Source: Cellulophaga sp. 20_2_10 (GTDB taxonomy: Bacteria > Bacteroidota > Bacteroidia > Flavobacteriales > Flavobacteriaceae). From it: a DNA stretch of 64,000 nt. A program made the position numbers and the translations under genes. The notes beneath the pieces were generated by a model. The model made no database searches, was not told the DNA's origin, and was given only the letters and a program-made list of their open reading frames with translations. Shown one piece after another: positions 54,701 to 63,818 of the stretch. Position 1 is the first letter of the stretch. Every line of letters begins with the position of its first letter. The stretch covers positions 106,843 to 170,842 of the forward strand of contig NZ_JAMCOJ010000007.1 of the NCBI RefSeq assembly GCF_023476645.1. The letters are read 5' to 3'.

Positions 54701-54934
54701 TCAGATTTTATTAGTCTTAATGATGTTTCTATAGGGTATACTTTACCTAGTGACGTTGTAGAGAAAATTGGTTTATCTAAAGTTAGAATATACGGCTTAG
54801 GTAACAACTTAGCTTTATGGACTGCTTCTGGTAGACAAGGTTTTGACCCAAGAGCAAGTGTTACTGGTGGTAATAATTCTGTTAGGTATGCAACGTTAAA
54901 GACGTTTACATTAGGTTTAAATGTTAATTTTTAA
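51746..54934 (+). CDS. SusC/RagA-type TonB-dependent receptor 3
   Basis: A 1062-residue importer with signal peptide 1-22 (MSFSYA before QEKT), CarboxypepD_reg-like domain (SVADQDGLPLPGVSVLVVGT), EVVVTAYG, plug (VSGVQIFSGSGQPGSAPIVR, FLKDAAAAALYGNRGANGVI) and barrel ending TLKTFTLGLNVNF. The N-terminus is a slightly diverged copy of susC 1 and 2. Its reading frame ends 10 bases before the susD 3 ATG. Substrate unknown. Confidence 0.95.
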   Translation: MRKKVTWILTPLLVLLMSFSYAQEKTITGSVADQDGLPLPGVSVLVVGTTIGTQSDFDGNYAIKASTGQILRYSYIGQKTTQRTVGASSVINLQLEEDAEALEEVVVTAYGVQKKESLTGSIAEIKSEEIAKVASGNAVTGLTGKVSGVQIFSGSGQPGSAPIVRFRGIGSLNGSSAPLYVVDGVPYNESITSLNPNDIETISFLKDAAAAALYGNRGANGVIIVTTKKGKAGKVSVNLDVRTSFTSRATKDYDVFNDAGEYLQAYHKMLKSNDIVENGTDVATAGLNASANLFDGTQGLVYNPFGGDRTTVVDPTTGILRSGNQLWTSDWEDELFNDGSGIQTLYASVAGGTEKATYFFSVGNEDNTGYNVNTGFKRLTLNMNMSSQINDNIKMGVSANYANREQTGTLTNNITGNFAWVRNIAPIYPVFAVDHATGATVLDDKGNQLWDWADVTSPNATAGRPFNGFSNPHALQTLNVNKSVRDNLTSRAFTEIKFLKDFVFTYNFGLDLAFYNTTNYTNKIVGSSASSDVNGRLSEQFGRGTTYTNQQLLGWKKTIGENHNLDILLGHENSDYNFKFLDANKKNQFISNDISASLFAENDGAGNVTGGPTEYLLEGFFARMLYDFDSKYYINGSFRRDGSSVFSEDNRWGNFWGAGVAWRISKESFMDNVNWINELKLKSSIGQQGNDYVGYPDNTAVRNYAPYLDQWDVTSDGEEFNLNKTVLGNENLKWETSTNFNAGFELNMFENRLRIESEYFQRKITDLIFNRPLPNSSGLPSIPENVMDMQNVGVEASISYDIIRNQNLNWTVDLNATHYKNEITRLAPGRDFIDPGTVYRWEKGSSAFDYYIRDFVGVNPTNGNAIWYTSSEFEADGTTPIVNNQTEDYSVASETNLGKSALPDVNGGFTSSLTYKNLDFSFALSYQFGGYAFDAIYNDAFGGGIGENLSKDFYNTWTYDNTTASLPRVIDGSRNYNTSDLLLQKSDFISLNDVSIGYTLPSDVVEKIGLSKVRIYGLGNNLALWTASGRQGFDPRASVTGGNNSVRYATLKTFTLGLNVNF

Positions 54935-54944
54935 AAGTATAAAA

Positions 54945-56474
54945 ATGAAAAAGATATTATTTATTACTACAGTACTAGCTGTTTTGGTTAGTTGTAGTGA
55001 AGATCAGTTAGAGTCTGATCTAGAAAATATAGTTACAGATGCTACTATTTCAGAATTAGCAGAAGAATCTCCTGAAGCATTACTGTCTACGGCAAGTTCT
55101 TTTGATACAGGTACCATAAACAACATGCGTACGTTTGATGTTGCTGGTACAGGAGGTAACCATAATGATTACGGACAAAAATCTATTGATGTAATGATGG
55201 ATATAATGTCTAATGATATGTTAGATTCTAATAACGGTTGGTGGTACGATGATTTGTATAAATACATTGGTAGAACACAAGAGTCTGGTACAGAAACTAA
55301 TCTTATTTGGGATTATTACTATGAAATTATTAAAGGAGCTAACCAAACAATTACTCTTATAGGTGAGCTAGATGAGTCCGTTTTAACTGCAGATTTATCT
55401 TATGTACTATCTAGATCTAAAGTTGTTAGAGGTTTAGCATATTTAGAGTTGATACAGATATACCAAAAAGGACAGCCTGCAATGTCAGATCCAGGTGTGC
55501 CACTTATAGATCCTACGGCAGATTTAATTAATGGGCCGGGTTTTGGTAGATTAACTGTGCAAGATGCTTACAACCAAATTGAAGCAGATTTAAAAGATGG
55601 TTATGATGGGTTAGAGGGTTTTTCTAGACCAGATAAAACTGTAATTAACCAAAATATTGCAGCAGGTTATTTAGCTCGTTTTTATTTATTGTCTAAAGAT
55701 TACACTAAAGCGGTACAGTTTGCAGAAATTGCAAAATCTGAAGGAGCTTTGGCAGCAGATCAATTGTTAGATGGTTTTCAATTTATCTCTAATTCAGAGT
55801 GGTTATGGGGAGCAGATATAAATGGAGATACATCTTCTCTTTTTGCATCGTTCTTTTCCCAAATGCAATCGTATTCTCCAGTGCAGAAAGCAGCAGGTGG
55901 AGTTACTCCAGGATATACTGGTCAATTAGGACATCATAGAACAGTAGATGTTCGGTTATTTAATGCCGTATCTCCTACAGATATTCGTAGCAATTGGTTT
56001 GGTCCAGATAATGGATTAATAGATCAGCCAAAACCAGGACAGATTTATAATTATAAATTTTATGACGATACTTTTTTTGAAGCAGATTACGTGTATATGA
56101 GAGTTTCAGAAATGTATTTAATCATTGCAGAGGCTAAAGCGGCTAATGGTGATGATGGTGGAGCAGCTCAGGAATTATACGAGTTAATTTCAACCAGAGA
56201 TCCAAATTATACCTTATCTATGAATTCTGGTTCTAGTCTAATGGATGAAATTAGATTGCATAGACGTATAGAATTATGGGGAGAAGGATTTGGTTTGTTA
56301 GATATGAAAAGGTGGAATGTTGGTTTGGTTCGTGATTTTGAAGGAACAACACATCCTAATAATCCAGCTTCTTTTTATAACATACCTGCAGGTGATGCAA
56401 GGTTTACATTTCAGATACCTGAAACAGAGATTAACTTAAATGATGCTATTACTCCTGCAGATCAAAATCAGTAG
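54945..56474 (+). CDS. SusD/RagB-type surface lipoprotein 3
   Basis: A 509-residue lipoprotein. I start at ATG 54945 (MKKILFITTVLAVLVSCSED; lipobox Cys17), not the upstream in-frame ATG at 54921, whose product (MLIFKSIK prefix) would overlap the susC end and lack a signal start. SusD helices: SRSKVVRGLAYLELIQIYQK, NQNIAAGYLARFYLLSKDYT, YMRVSEMYLIIAEAKAANGD and RIELWGEGFGLLDMKRWNVG. Close in layout to susD 1. Ligand unknown. Confidence 0.94.
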   Translation: MKKILFITTVLAVLVSCSEDQLESDLENIVTDATISELAEESPEALLSTASSFDTGTINNMRTFDVAGTGGNHNDYGQKSIDVMMDIMSNDMLDSNNGWWYDDLYKYIGRTQESGTETNLIWDYYYEIIKGANQTITLIGELDESVLTADLSYVLSRSKVVRGLAYLELIQIYQKGQPAMSDPGVPLIDPTADLINGPGFGRLTVQDAYNQIEADLKDGYDGLEGFSRPDKTVINQNIAAGYLARFYLLSKDYTKAVQFAEIAKSEGALAADQLLDGFQFISNSEWLWGADINGDTSSLFASFFSQMQSYSPVQKAAGGVTPGYTGQLGHHRTVDVRLFNAVSPTDIRSNWFGPDNGLIDQPKPGQIYNYKFYDDTFFEADYVYMRVSEMYLIIAEAKAANGDDGGAAQELYELISTRDPNYTLSMNSGSSLMDEIRLHRRIELWGEGFGLLDMKRWNVGLVRDFEGTTHPNNPASFYNIPAGDARFTFQIPETEINLNDAITPADQNQ

Positions 56475-56517
56475 AAGATATAATACTATCATTGAGAGTT
56501 TAATTAAGATTAAATTT

Positions 56518-56551
56518 AGCCTGAACAATTATTTTGTTCAGGCTTTTTTTG
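56518..56551 (+). terminator. Terminator of SusCD unit 3
   Basis: An 11-base-pair stem (AGCCTGAACAA with TTGTTCAGGCT), 5-base loop, T run. The stem base is the same as in the first unit 2 terminator. Confidence 0.9.
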
Positions 56552-56566
56552 TGAGTTGTTTGCAAA

Positions 56567-56602
56567 TAAAAAACGCTCTTAGATGTAAATCTAAGAGCGT
56601 TT
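56567..56602 (-). terminator. Terminator of the leftward lipoprotein gene
   Basis: A 14-base-pair stem (AAACGCTCTTAGAT with ATCTAAGAGCGTTT), 4-base loop, with the A run on the left serving as a minus-strand T run, 22 bases after the stop. Confidence 0.85.
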
Positions 56603-56624
56603 CTGTACTTTATAGGTAAGTAGT

Positions 56625-57326
56625 TTATTCTACCTTAAACTCAAATACTTCCGAATTAGAAGTGTTGTTCTGACTGTCTTTTGTAACTACTTTCCAATAA
56701 TATACGGTATTAGAAGTAACAGTAGCATCTATAGTAATATTAGTAGTTGTGCCAATGCTTGTAGTTGGGTTATTAGTAGTGTCTAAAAATATTTCGTATT
56801 CCTCAATATCATCATCAACATCTGCACCAGACCATCTTAAAGATGCTGTAGTAGTCGTTACAATTGTAGCACCTCTCGCAGGACTAACAGCTTCTGCCGG
56901 AAACGGAGCATAGTTTTCTATACCTACACCTTGATTGTAAAATTTCCAAACAGCACTTGTAGCGGTTTCTGTTGTTCCGATTGCTTTAGAGGTTACAAAC
57001 CATTCGTAAGGGGTTCCGCGATCAATAGTTATAATTTCTGCAGTCGTATTTACAGTTGTTTTAGTACTGTTACCGGTTGCTAAGTTTTTAATGTTTATTT
57101 CATAACTATCTGTGTCCTGGGCAGCATTCCAGCTAAATTCTACAGAACTACGTGTATCACTTATTATAGTTCCTTCATTACACTCTGTATTGTTAACGGG
57201 GAATACTAAAGTTGTTGCCTTAGGTGAAGCAACAGGATCTGGAGTGTCACCTCCATCATCACTACCGCCACCACAAGACACTAATAAGAAAGTGCTAATA
57301 CAGGTTAATTTATAGGCTATTTTCAT
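56625..57326 (-). CDS. Fibronectin type III-like repeat lipoprotein
   Basis: A 233-residue lipoprotein with lipobox FLLVSCGGG (Cys18) and a Gly/Asp linker. Two Fn3-like domains follow: about 38-130 (SSVEFSWNAAQDTDSYEINI, TPYEWFVTSKA) and 140-233 (ASLRWSGADVDDDIEEYEIF, VYYWKVVTKDSQNNTS). The start is the ATG at 57326; the longer frame starts at a TTG. The gene begins 10 bases from the end of the Asp-box giant gene, so both are likely co-transcribed. It may be a surface partner of that protein; substrate binding is not shown. Confidence 0.85.
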   Translation of the reverse strand: MKIAYKLTCISTFLLVSCGGGSDDGGDTPDPVASPKATTLVFPVNNTECNEGTIISDTRSSVEFSWNAAQDTDSYEINIKNLATGNSTKTTVNTTAEIITIDRGTPYEWFVTSKAIGTTETATSAVWKFYNQGVGIENYAPFPAEAVSPARGATIVTTTTASLRWSGADVDDDIEEYEIFLDTTNNPTTSIGTTTNITIDATVTSNTVYYWKVVTKDSQNNTSNSEVFEFKVE

Positions 57327-57336
57327 TTTTATCAAT

Positions 57337-60300
57337 TTATTTTCTAATTATTTTATACGTAAGTAATGTTTCGTCGGTTTTAATGTTTAGAACATATATA
57401 CCTCTTGCTAATGCGTCTACATTAAATTTTATGGCACTATTGTTTGTAGGGTAGTCCTTTTTAAAAACACGTTTACCGTTAATAGAGAATAAAGAAACCT
57501 CTACTTTTAGAAGTTCTGGTTTGTTTAATTCTATGGTTAAATCGCCACTAGAAACAGGATTTGGATATATAAAAATATCAGCACTAGATATTATACGTTC
57601 TTGGTATAGACCTTGACAGTCTTTATCCGTTTTAATACTAATGTTATTTTCAATTTTCCCCAAAGGAAGAGTGATCTCATTTTTTGTGGTAGTGTAAACT
57701 TTATCGTTTATATGAATAGTATAAACGGTTCCGCCAGATAAATTAAATGTTACTTTATTAGAAACAGAATTTACTTTTGAAGATACAGACAAAGCTTCTG
57801 GTTCAGAAATAGAAACAGTGAAACAATTCTCATAATCAGTTTGTCCTTCTACAGTGATACAAATAGTATATGTACCTAGTGGTAAATCACTAAAAGAAAC
57901 AACATCTGTAAATTGTGTAGTCTCATTTTTAGCACCACTAATAACAGCAGTGTAGTTATAAGTTTCCTCTGCGGTAATTTCTATTGATCCATTATTGCTA
58001 GAAATACAACTTTCTCCAGTTGTTTTTATTCTAAAATTAGATGTTGGCAACGAAAATACAGCACAACCATTAACATCTACTACAGTGTTTGGCGCTGTAG
58101 TTGGGCATATGTCTACGCTGTCTAAAACACCATCATTATCATTGTCATCATCACAAACATCTCCAATAGTATCGTTGTCTAAATCCGCCTGGTCTATGTT
58201 TGCTATTAATTTGCAATTATCATTTACATCTAATATTCCATCATCATCATCATCTGTATCACAAACATCACCTATGCCGTCTCCGTCTGTGTCTAACTGG
58301 TCAGCGTTTGCAATAGTAGGACAATTATCATCTACATCTAGAATACCATCATTGTCATCATCGTCATCATCTTGCTCACCATCTAAAATGAAATCGTCTA
58401 TAACAACACCTTCTTGAGATACACCTGGATCTGAATGAAAAACTATTCTAAATATAATTTCATCTTCTAGTGCTAAATTAGTTTCTCCTAAAGCAGCATT
58501 TGTATTAAAATCGTACGCATACTCTGTAAATGTAGCATTGGTTCCTGTCCATTGCTTTCCTGGACAATTCTGACAGTCATCGGCAACTCCAGATGAAGAA
58601 TTGGTTCTATCGCTATTATACCAATTTGGCTGGCTATTTATACTTCCAAGGGTACTCCATTCTTTTCCTTGATTTGTAGAGTATTCTACATAAACTATAT
58701 CCCAATTTTCTTCTAAGTCATATGCCATTTTAAATTTAAGTACTGGATTTGCTATTGTAGAAATGTCATAACAATTACTCATTAAAAATGCTTTTGTATT
58801 GTTTGGGTATTCACCAACTAGGTTTGTAGCATATACCTCAGTTCCTGAACTGGCACTATTTAGTAGTGTGCCTGAAGGAATTCCTTTCTCCCAGAGACTA
58901 TTACTGCTTGCATCATTATAGGTTACAAGTGCATCTTCCGTATTATCAAAAGTATTCATGACAGATCCGGCACCTTCTTTATTTATGTAAATTACGGTAG
59001 ATTTAGTATTGTTTGTTTCAAATGTATCGCCAGGAACAGTTACAGAAATATCTAAAGAAGCTTTGCCAAATATAGTAGGTGTAATAGTTGGTAATGTTAT
59101 GGTTGTAGATTCGTTAAAATTTAAAGTTCCATTCCATACAAAAGTTTCGTCTGTGTTATTTAAACCATATGTAATATTTACCTCATTAATAGGATTAGTT
59201 CCAATATTCTTTATTTCTATATCCGTAGAAACATCTCCACATAAAATAGAATTTAAAGGTAATGAGATAGATTTTAGGCTAACATCGTTTTCTGGATCCC
59301 TAATAGGTATAGGAGATTGCCAAACACCTCTACCATAAGTTGCGGCAGTTAAAATGTTTTCATTTAAATTGATGTCTAAATCACCAATTGCAACACTTGG
59401 TAAGCTGGTATCGTACTCTTCCCATTCTGTTAAAGTATCATCAAGCCTAAAAACACCTAAACTTGTGCCAACATAGATTGGGTTATCTTCATGTAGTCCT
59501 TGATGTACAATACTAAAGAATGCCTGATCATTTGGTAAGTTTAGTGTAATATCTTCTTGAGTTACAACTGTGCCGTCAGAAGTTATTTTGTAAACTCCAC
59601 GTGAAGATGATTGTCCAGATAATGCAATTCCTATTCTGTTAGATGTTGTTGCATATACTATAGAACTATTAGAGACGTTTACGGCTAAATCAGAAATAAA
59701 CCCTGGCAGTATAATATGGCTACTAAAAGTTATGCCTTTATCTATACTTTTGTAAATAGTTCTATTCTTTACGGCATATATTGTGTTAGCATCATTAGGA
59801 TCTGTTTCTAAGTCATCAATATTTCCAGAGCCTAAATTTGTAGAGATTTTACTCCAACTTGCCCCTTCTAATTTATATACTGCTTCAAAACCAGCAAATA
59901 CATCTCCGTTGCTGTTAATTGCAAGTGGTGTAATCCAGTTTCCTTCAATGTCTTCGTCTGCCGAATCTTTCGGTGGTCCAATTTGGCCTATTGTTTCTCC
60001 CGAATTGGTTGAAATATTTAATGATCCTCCATATTGAGTAAAGCCATAAACTAGGTTATTGTTGTTTGGATCTATAACATTATCCATACCATCACCACCA
60101 TGGTAATTACTCCATTGGTTGTTATTAAAAATGTTACCTCCATTATCTTGTAATCCTCCAATCATTTTAGAAGCATCATCTTCTGCAACACTTATTCTGT
60201 AGAATTGTCCTATAGACATACCATTTGTAACATCTGTAAATGTTGTGCCATTATTACCTGAGACATATAAACCACCATCACTACCACAAAAAAGATTAGA

Positions 60301-61599
60301 GCCAAACATTTTTAAGGTATGTATATCTGCATGGGTATAAGAATTGTTGTTAGAGCTCCAGTTATTACGTCTGTTAAAGCTATTACCTCCATTTGTACTT
60401 CTCCAAATATTTAAGCAGCCAGTAAAAATTGTATTTTCATCTGTAGGAGAAACTTCTAAAGCTAAGTCAAACCAGGCTTGGTTAGACTCTAAAACATCTA
60501 CAGTGTTAGATGTTTTTGTAAAAGTTGTTCCGCTATTGGTCGATTTGTAAAAACCTTGAAAAGAATAATCTGTAGCAGCGCTTAAGACATAAACAATATC
60601 ATTGTTTGCAGGTGTAACACCTAAAACTAATCTTCCAGATGAAGTTGGTAGGTTGCTGGTGATGGTATTAAAAGTATTTCCGCCATCAGTAGACTTGTAA
60701 AAGGCATTAAAAGAAACGGCATAAATAGTATTACTGTCTCCGGGTTTTAATTTAAAATCTGTTATGTTGTCAGATAGTTTATTGGTCCAAGTAGTACCTC
60801 CGTCTATAGTTTGGTATAGCCCAGCGCTAGAGCCAACCCATACAATATTACTATTCGAAGGGTCTATAGTAATCTCATTAGTTAAAAAATTAATTCCACT
60901 ATCAATTGTTGTCGTATTTAAGCCAGTTTCATTCCATGTTGTTCCGCCGTCTGTAGATTTAAATACGCCAATACTATAGGAGTCTGCTGCATCATCATCG
61001 CCTGTAGAAATGTATATAATATCAGAATTATTAGGATCAACGGCAATACCAGATACTCCAATTTGTAAAAAATCAGAAAATAAGCTTGTCCAGCTACTTC
61101 CTGCGTTGGTAGATTTCCATATGCCACCTGCAGGTGCGCCGGCATACCAAATATCTGCATTATTTGGGTCCACAGTTATTGCGTTAATTCTACCGTTTCC
61201 AGGTAGTCTTCCTGCAAAGGCATTACTTGTAGATGGTCCTACATTTGTCCAGTTGCTGGTTGGGTTAATTTTACCAGCTCTATTTTCTTTAGCTTGCCAT
61301 GAATCCCATATTTGTTTAGAAGAAGGAATGTTTCCATTACTGTTTTCAAAGTTTATCCAGTAATTATGCCACCTCATAAAAGGTTTATGACCACTCCCTT
61401 TAGCGTCTTTGTTTTTTATTTTCCAATAATCGTCAAAAGAAACTTTAATTTCTTCAATAGAAAAAGATGAGTTTGCGCTTTTGGATGCAGTATTTCTTTT
61501 TTCTTTTTTTAATTTCTTTATCCAAGGAGCTGCTTCATTAAATTGAGCAAAAGAAAAAGAACAAGTTAATAAAAGGAGTAATAGTAGTTTTTTATTCAT
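57337..61599 (-). CDS. T9SS-secreted Asp-box (BNR/sortilin-like) protein with thrombospondin-3 repeats
   Basis: A 1420-residue exported protein; start ATG 61599 (signal peptide 1-19, ending SFSFAQ). Domains in order: a propeller region (about 85-760) with Asp-box motifs such as STNAGSSWT, STDGGTTWN, TIDGGTTWT and STNGGNSFN; a CARDB-like domain (about 770-880); a MAM/choice-of-anchor-J-like domain (about 880-1070); Ca-binding thrombospondin type 3 repeats (about 1073-1166, DTDGDGIGDVCD); Ig/SprB-like repeats; and a type A T9SS sorting domain in the last 75 residues (YPNPVSSGDLTIELNK to the basic end). BNR folds bind or cut glycans, but I cannot name catalytic residues for a sialidase. Confidence 0.9.
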   Translation of the reverse strand: MNKKLLLLLLLTCSFSFAQFNEAAPWIKKLKKEKRNTASKSANSSFSIEEIKVSFDDYWKIKNKDAKGSGHKPFMRWHNYWINFENSNGNIPSSKQIWDSWQAKENRAGKINPTSNWTNVGPSTSNAFAGRLPGNGRINAITVDPNNADIWYAGAPAGGIWKSTNAGSSWTSLFSDFLQIGVSGIAVDPNNSDIIYISTGDDDAADSYSIGVFKSTDGGTTWNETGLNTTTIDSGINFLTNEITIDPSNSNIVWVGSSAGLYQTIDGGTTWTNKLSDNITDFKLKPGDSNTIYAVSFNAFYKSTDGGNTFNTITSNLPTSSGRLVLGVTPANNDIVYVLSAATDYSFQGFYKSTNSGTTFTKTSNTVDVLESNQAWFDLALEVSPTDENTIFTGCLNIWRSTNGGNSFNRRNNWSSNNNSYTHADIHTLKMFGSNLFCGSDGGLYVSGNNGTTFTDVTNGMSIGQFYRISVAEDDASKMIGGLQDNGGNIFNNNQWSNYHGGDGMDNVIDPNNNNLVYGFTQYGGSLNISTNSGETIGQIGPPKDSADEDIEGNWITPLAINSNGDVFAGFEAVYKLEGASWSKISTNLGSGNIDDLETDPNDANTIYAVKNRTIYKSIDKGITFSSHIILPGFISDLAVNVSNSSIVYATTSNRIGIALSGQSSSRGVYKITSDGTVVTQEDITLNLPNDQAFFSIVHQGLHEDNPIYVGTSLGVFRLDDTLTEWEEYDTSLPSVAIGDLDINLNENILTAATYGRGVWQSPIPIRDPENDVSLKSISLPLNSILCGDVSTDIEIKNIGTNPINEVNITYGLNNTDETFVWNGTLNFNESTTITLPTITPTIFGKASLDISVTVPGDTFETNNTKSTVIYINKEGAGSVMNTFDNTEDALVTYNDASSNSLWEKGIPSGTLLNSASSGTEVYATNLVGEYPNNTKAFLMSNCYDISTIANPVLKFKMAYDLEENWDIVYVEYSTNQGKEWSTLGSINSQPNWYNSDRTNSSSGVADDCQNCPGKQWTGTNATFTEYAYDFNTNAALGETNLALEDEIIFRIVFHSDPGVSQEGVVIDDFILDGEQDDDDDDNDGILDVDDNCPTIANADQLDTDGDGIGDVCDTDDDDDGILDVNDNCKLIANIDQADLDNDTIGDVCDDDNDNDGVLDSVDICPTTAPNTVVDVNGCAVFSLPTSNFRIKTTGESCISSNNGSIEITAEETYNYTAVISGAKNETTQFTDVVSFSDLPLGTYTICITVEGQTDYENCFTVSISEPEALSVSSKVNSVSNKVTFNLSGGTVYTIHINDKVYTTTKNEITLPLGKIENNISIKTDKDCQGLYQERIISSADIFIYPNPVSSGDLTIELNKPELLKVEVSLFSINGKRVFKKDYPTNNSAIKFNVDALARGIYVLNIKTDETLLTYKIIRK

Positions 61600-61844
61600 T
61601 TTGATATGTTTGGTAGGGATACTTATAATTTTAAATGCTAAATAATTATTTAACATTTAATTAAGATTTTTGCCGTAAATATCTTAATTAAAGAGGTTAT
61701 TTACAAGGTAAATTTCATTTATTGTTAATTTCATCTTAAAAAATAGAATTGAGAGCTATGTTTAGTATAGTCTCCAAAAGCTAACAAAACTTTCACAGCT
61801 AGTTAAATGTAAAAAAATTACCTTTGCTTATATTTTTTTTATAA
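61600..61844. other. Divergent intergenic region
   Basis: About 245 bases between two divergent genes; AT-rich, carrying the porin -7 element near 61819. No further gene seen. Confidence 0.6.
61819..61826 (+). promoter_or_regulatory. Porin gene -7 element
   Basis: TACCTTTG matches TAnnTTTG and lies 18 bases before the ATG at 61845. Confidence 0.5.
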
Positions 61845-63818
61845 ATGAGATATATAGTATTTGTAATATTTTTGTGGAGTGCAATTGCTTTTGCACAAGA
61901 TCCGGCAGGTTCTAAAAAAGGTTTAGATCCTAAGGGACCTAAGAAACCAGCTAAGGTTTTAAAAGAAGGGGAAGAGGAAAAGCCTAGTGTAGAAGAATAT
62001 AAAATTTTCACTATTAAAAGAGACACTGTCTTTTTAGATACTACGCTTAGTATCCAAAAAGAGTATAAGTATAATTATTTAAGAAAAGATGGTTTTGAAC
62101 TAATGCCTTTTTCAAATATAGGTAAACCCTCAAATGCTCTTGGGCTAGATTTAAATAATTCTAGTATGTATCCCTCTCTAGGAGCTTCTGCTTTGGGAGG
62201 TAATTATAGGGAGGTAGAGGATATTAAATATTACAATGTTCCAACACCTTTAACGGAGTTAATGTTTAAAACAACAATGGAACAAGGACAATTGCTAGAT
62301 GCAATGCTAACATTTAATATGTCTCCAGAGTTAAACGTTTCTTTAGGGTATAAAGGCTTTAGGTCTTTAGGGAAATACAATTACAATCAGTCTGAGTCTG
62401 GCAACTTTACTGTAACTACAAATTATAATTCTAAAAATAAGAGATATCAAATGCTAGCCCATATAGCAGTTCAAGATGTTGTTTTTGAAGAAAATGGGGG
62501 CTTAATAGATGGAGAAACCCAGTTTGAATCTGGAGATACGGAATTTTCTAGTAGGGATAGACTAGATGTAGCTTTTATAGATGCTGAAAGCGAAATTTTA
62601 GGAAAGAGGTATTTTTTAGATCATCAATACAGGCTAATTAATAAAGCAGAAGACTCAACAAGTAGCGCTATTGCTACTTCTATAGCAGTAGGGCATCAGT
62701 TTAATTATGAGACTAAATTTTCTAAGTTTAATCAGACCGAACAATCAGATTATTTTGGAAATTCTTTTTTAGCAGAAACAGAAGATAAAGCCCAGTTGCA
62801 ATCAACCTATAATCAGCTAAACGCAACTTTTTCAAATAGATTATTAGGTAAGTTAAAAGGCTACGTGGGTATTTATAATTACAATTACTTTTTCAAGAGC
62901 CTTCTAATAACACCTACGGGTACAATAGATAGTCAATATAAAGGAACCGATATTTCATTAGGGGCAGAGTATAGTAAAAGAATAGGTCAGTTTAATCTGC
63001 GCGGAGACGCAGCTTATAACTTATCAGGAGATTTAGGTGGTAGTTTAATTAATGCAGAAGCAACATATATATATAAGGACAAGCATAAGTTTGTTGCATC
63101 TCTGCATAACGAATCTAGGATGCCAAATTTTAACTTCTTGCTTTATCAGAGTAATTACGAAAATTACAACTGGCAAAATACAAGTAATTTTGATAAGCAA
63201 AACATAAACAGTTTGGCTTTTGAATATAGTTCAAATGCTTATGGTACAATCGCAGCAAAATATACCAATATAGATAAGTATACCTATTTTGGGTCTACAG
63301 CTACTCAAGAACAGATAGATGGTGGAGAGGAAAATGCATATGTAAAACCGTTTCAAGAAAGTGCGTCTGTTGGTTATTTAAAGGTAAAGTATAATAAAGA
63401 GTTTAAATTTGGTCGTTGGGCATTAGACAATACTATAATGTATCAAAACGTTTCTCAATCTAATCAAGTGCTAAATCTGCCAGATTTAGTAACAAGGAAT
63501 ACCCTTTATTTTTCTAAGAAAGTATTTAAAGGAGCAATGTTTATGCAAACCGGAGTTACTTTTAAGTACTTTACGGCTTATAATATGAATGCTTACAACC
63601 CTGCTTTAGGAGAATTCTATACTCAAAACCAGCAGGAGTTAGGTGCGTATCCAATGCTAGACTTCTTTATCAATGCTAAAGTAAAGCAGACACGGATCTA
63701 TTTAAAAGCGGAGCACTTCAATTCATCCTTTACTGGTTACGACTATTATTCAGCTCCAAACTACCCCTATCGCGACTTTGTAGTTAGGTTTGGACTAGTG
63801 TGGAACTTTTTTTCGTAA
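61845..63818 (+). CDS. Putative outer-membrane porin (Porin_10-like)
   Basis: A 657-residue protein: signal peptide 1-17 (ends AIAFAQ), Pro/Lys-rich linker (GSKKGLDPKGPKKPAK), then a domain typical of the flavobacterial putative porin family (YKIFTIKRDTVFLDTTLSIQ, PFSNIGKPSNALGLDL) and a long beta barrel with alternating strands ending RDFVVRFGLVWNFFS (terminal aromatic). No plug or TonB box, so a passive channel or anchor, not a receptor. It has a good -7 element and is separated from the next sequence by the window end. Confidence 0.88.
   Translation: MRYIVFVIFLWSAIAFAQDPAGSKKGLDPKGPKKPAKVLKEGEEEKPSVEEYKIFTIKRDTVFLDTTLSIQKEYKYNYLRKDGFELMPFSNIGKPSNALGLDLNNSSMYPSLGASALGGNYREVEDIKYYNVPTPLTELMFKTTMEQGQLLDAMLTFNMSPELNVSLGYKGFRSLGKYNYNQSESGNFTVTTNYNSKNKRYQMLAHIAVQDVVFEENGGLIDGETQFESGDTEFSSRDRLDVAFIDAESEILGKRYFLDHQYRLINKAEDSTSSAIATSIAVGHQFNYETKFSKFNQTEQSDYFGNSFLAETEDKAQLQSTYNQLNATFSNRLLGKLKGYVGIYNYNYFFKSLLITPTGTIDSQYKGTDISLGAEYSKRIGQFNLRGDAAYNLSGDLGGSLINAEATYIYKDKHKFVASLHNESRMPNFNFLLYQSNYENYNWQNTSNFDKQNINSLAFEYSSNAYGTIAAKYTNIDKYTYFGSTATQEQIDGGEENAYVKPFQESASVGYLKVKYNKEFKFGRWALDNTIMYQNVSQSNQVLNLPDLVTRNTLYFSKKVFKGAMFMQTGVTFKYFTAYNMNAYNPALGEFYTQNQQELGAYPMLDFFINAKVKQTRIYLKAEHFNSSFTGYDYYSAPNYPYRDFVVRFGLVWNFFS

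Noticed and set aside
58100..58380. ATC/CAT-rich repeated segment (CATCATCATC-like)
   Set aside because: It encodes the Asp-rich thrombospondin-3 repeats on the minus strand, not a non-coding repeat.
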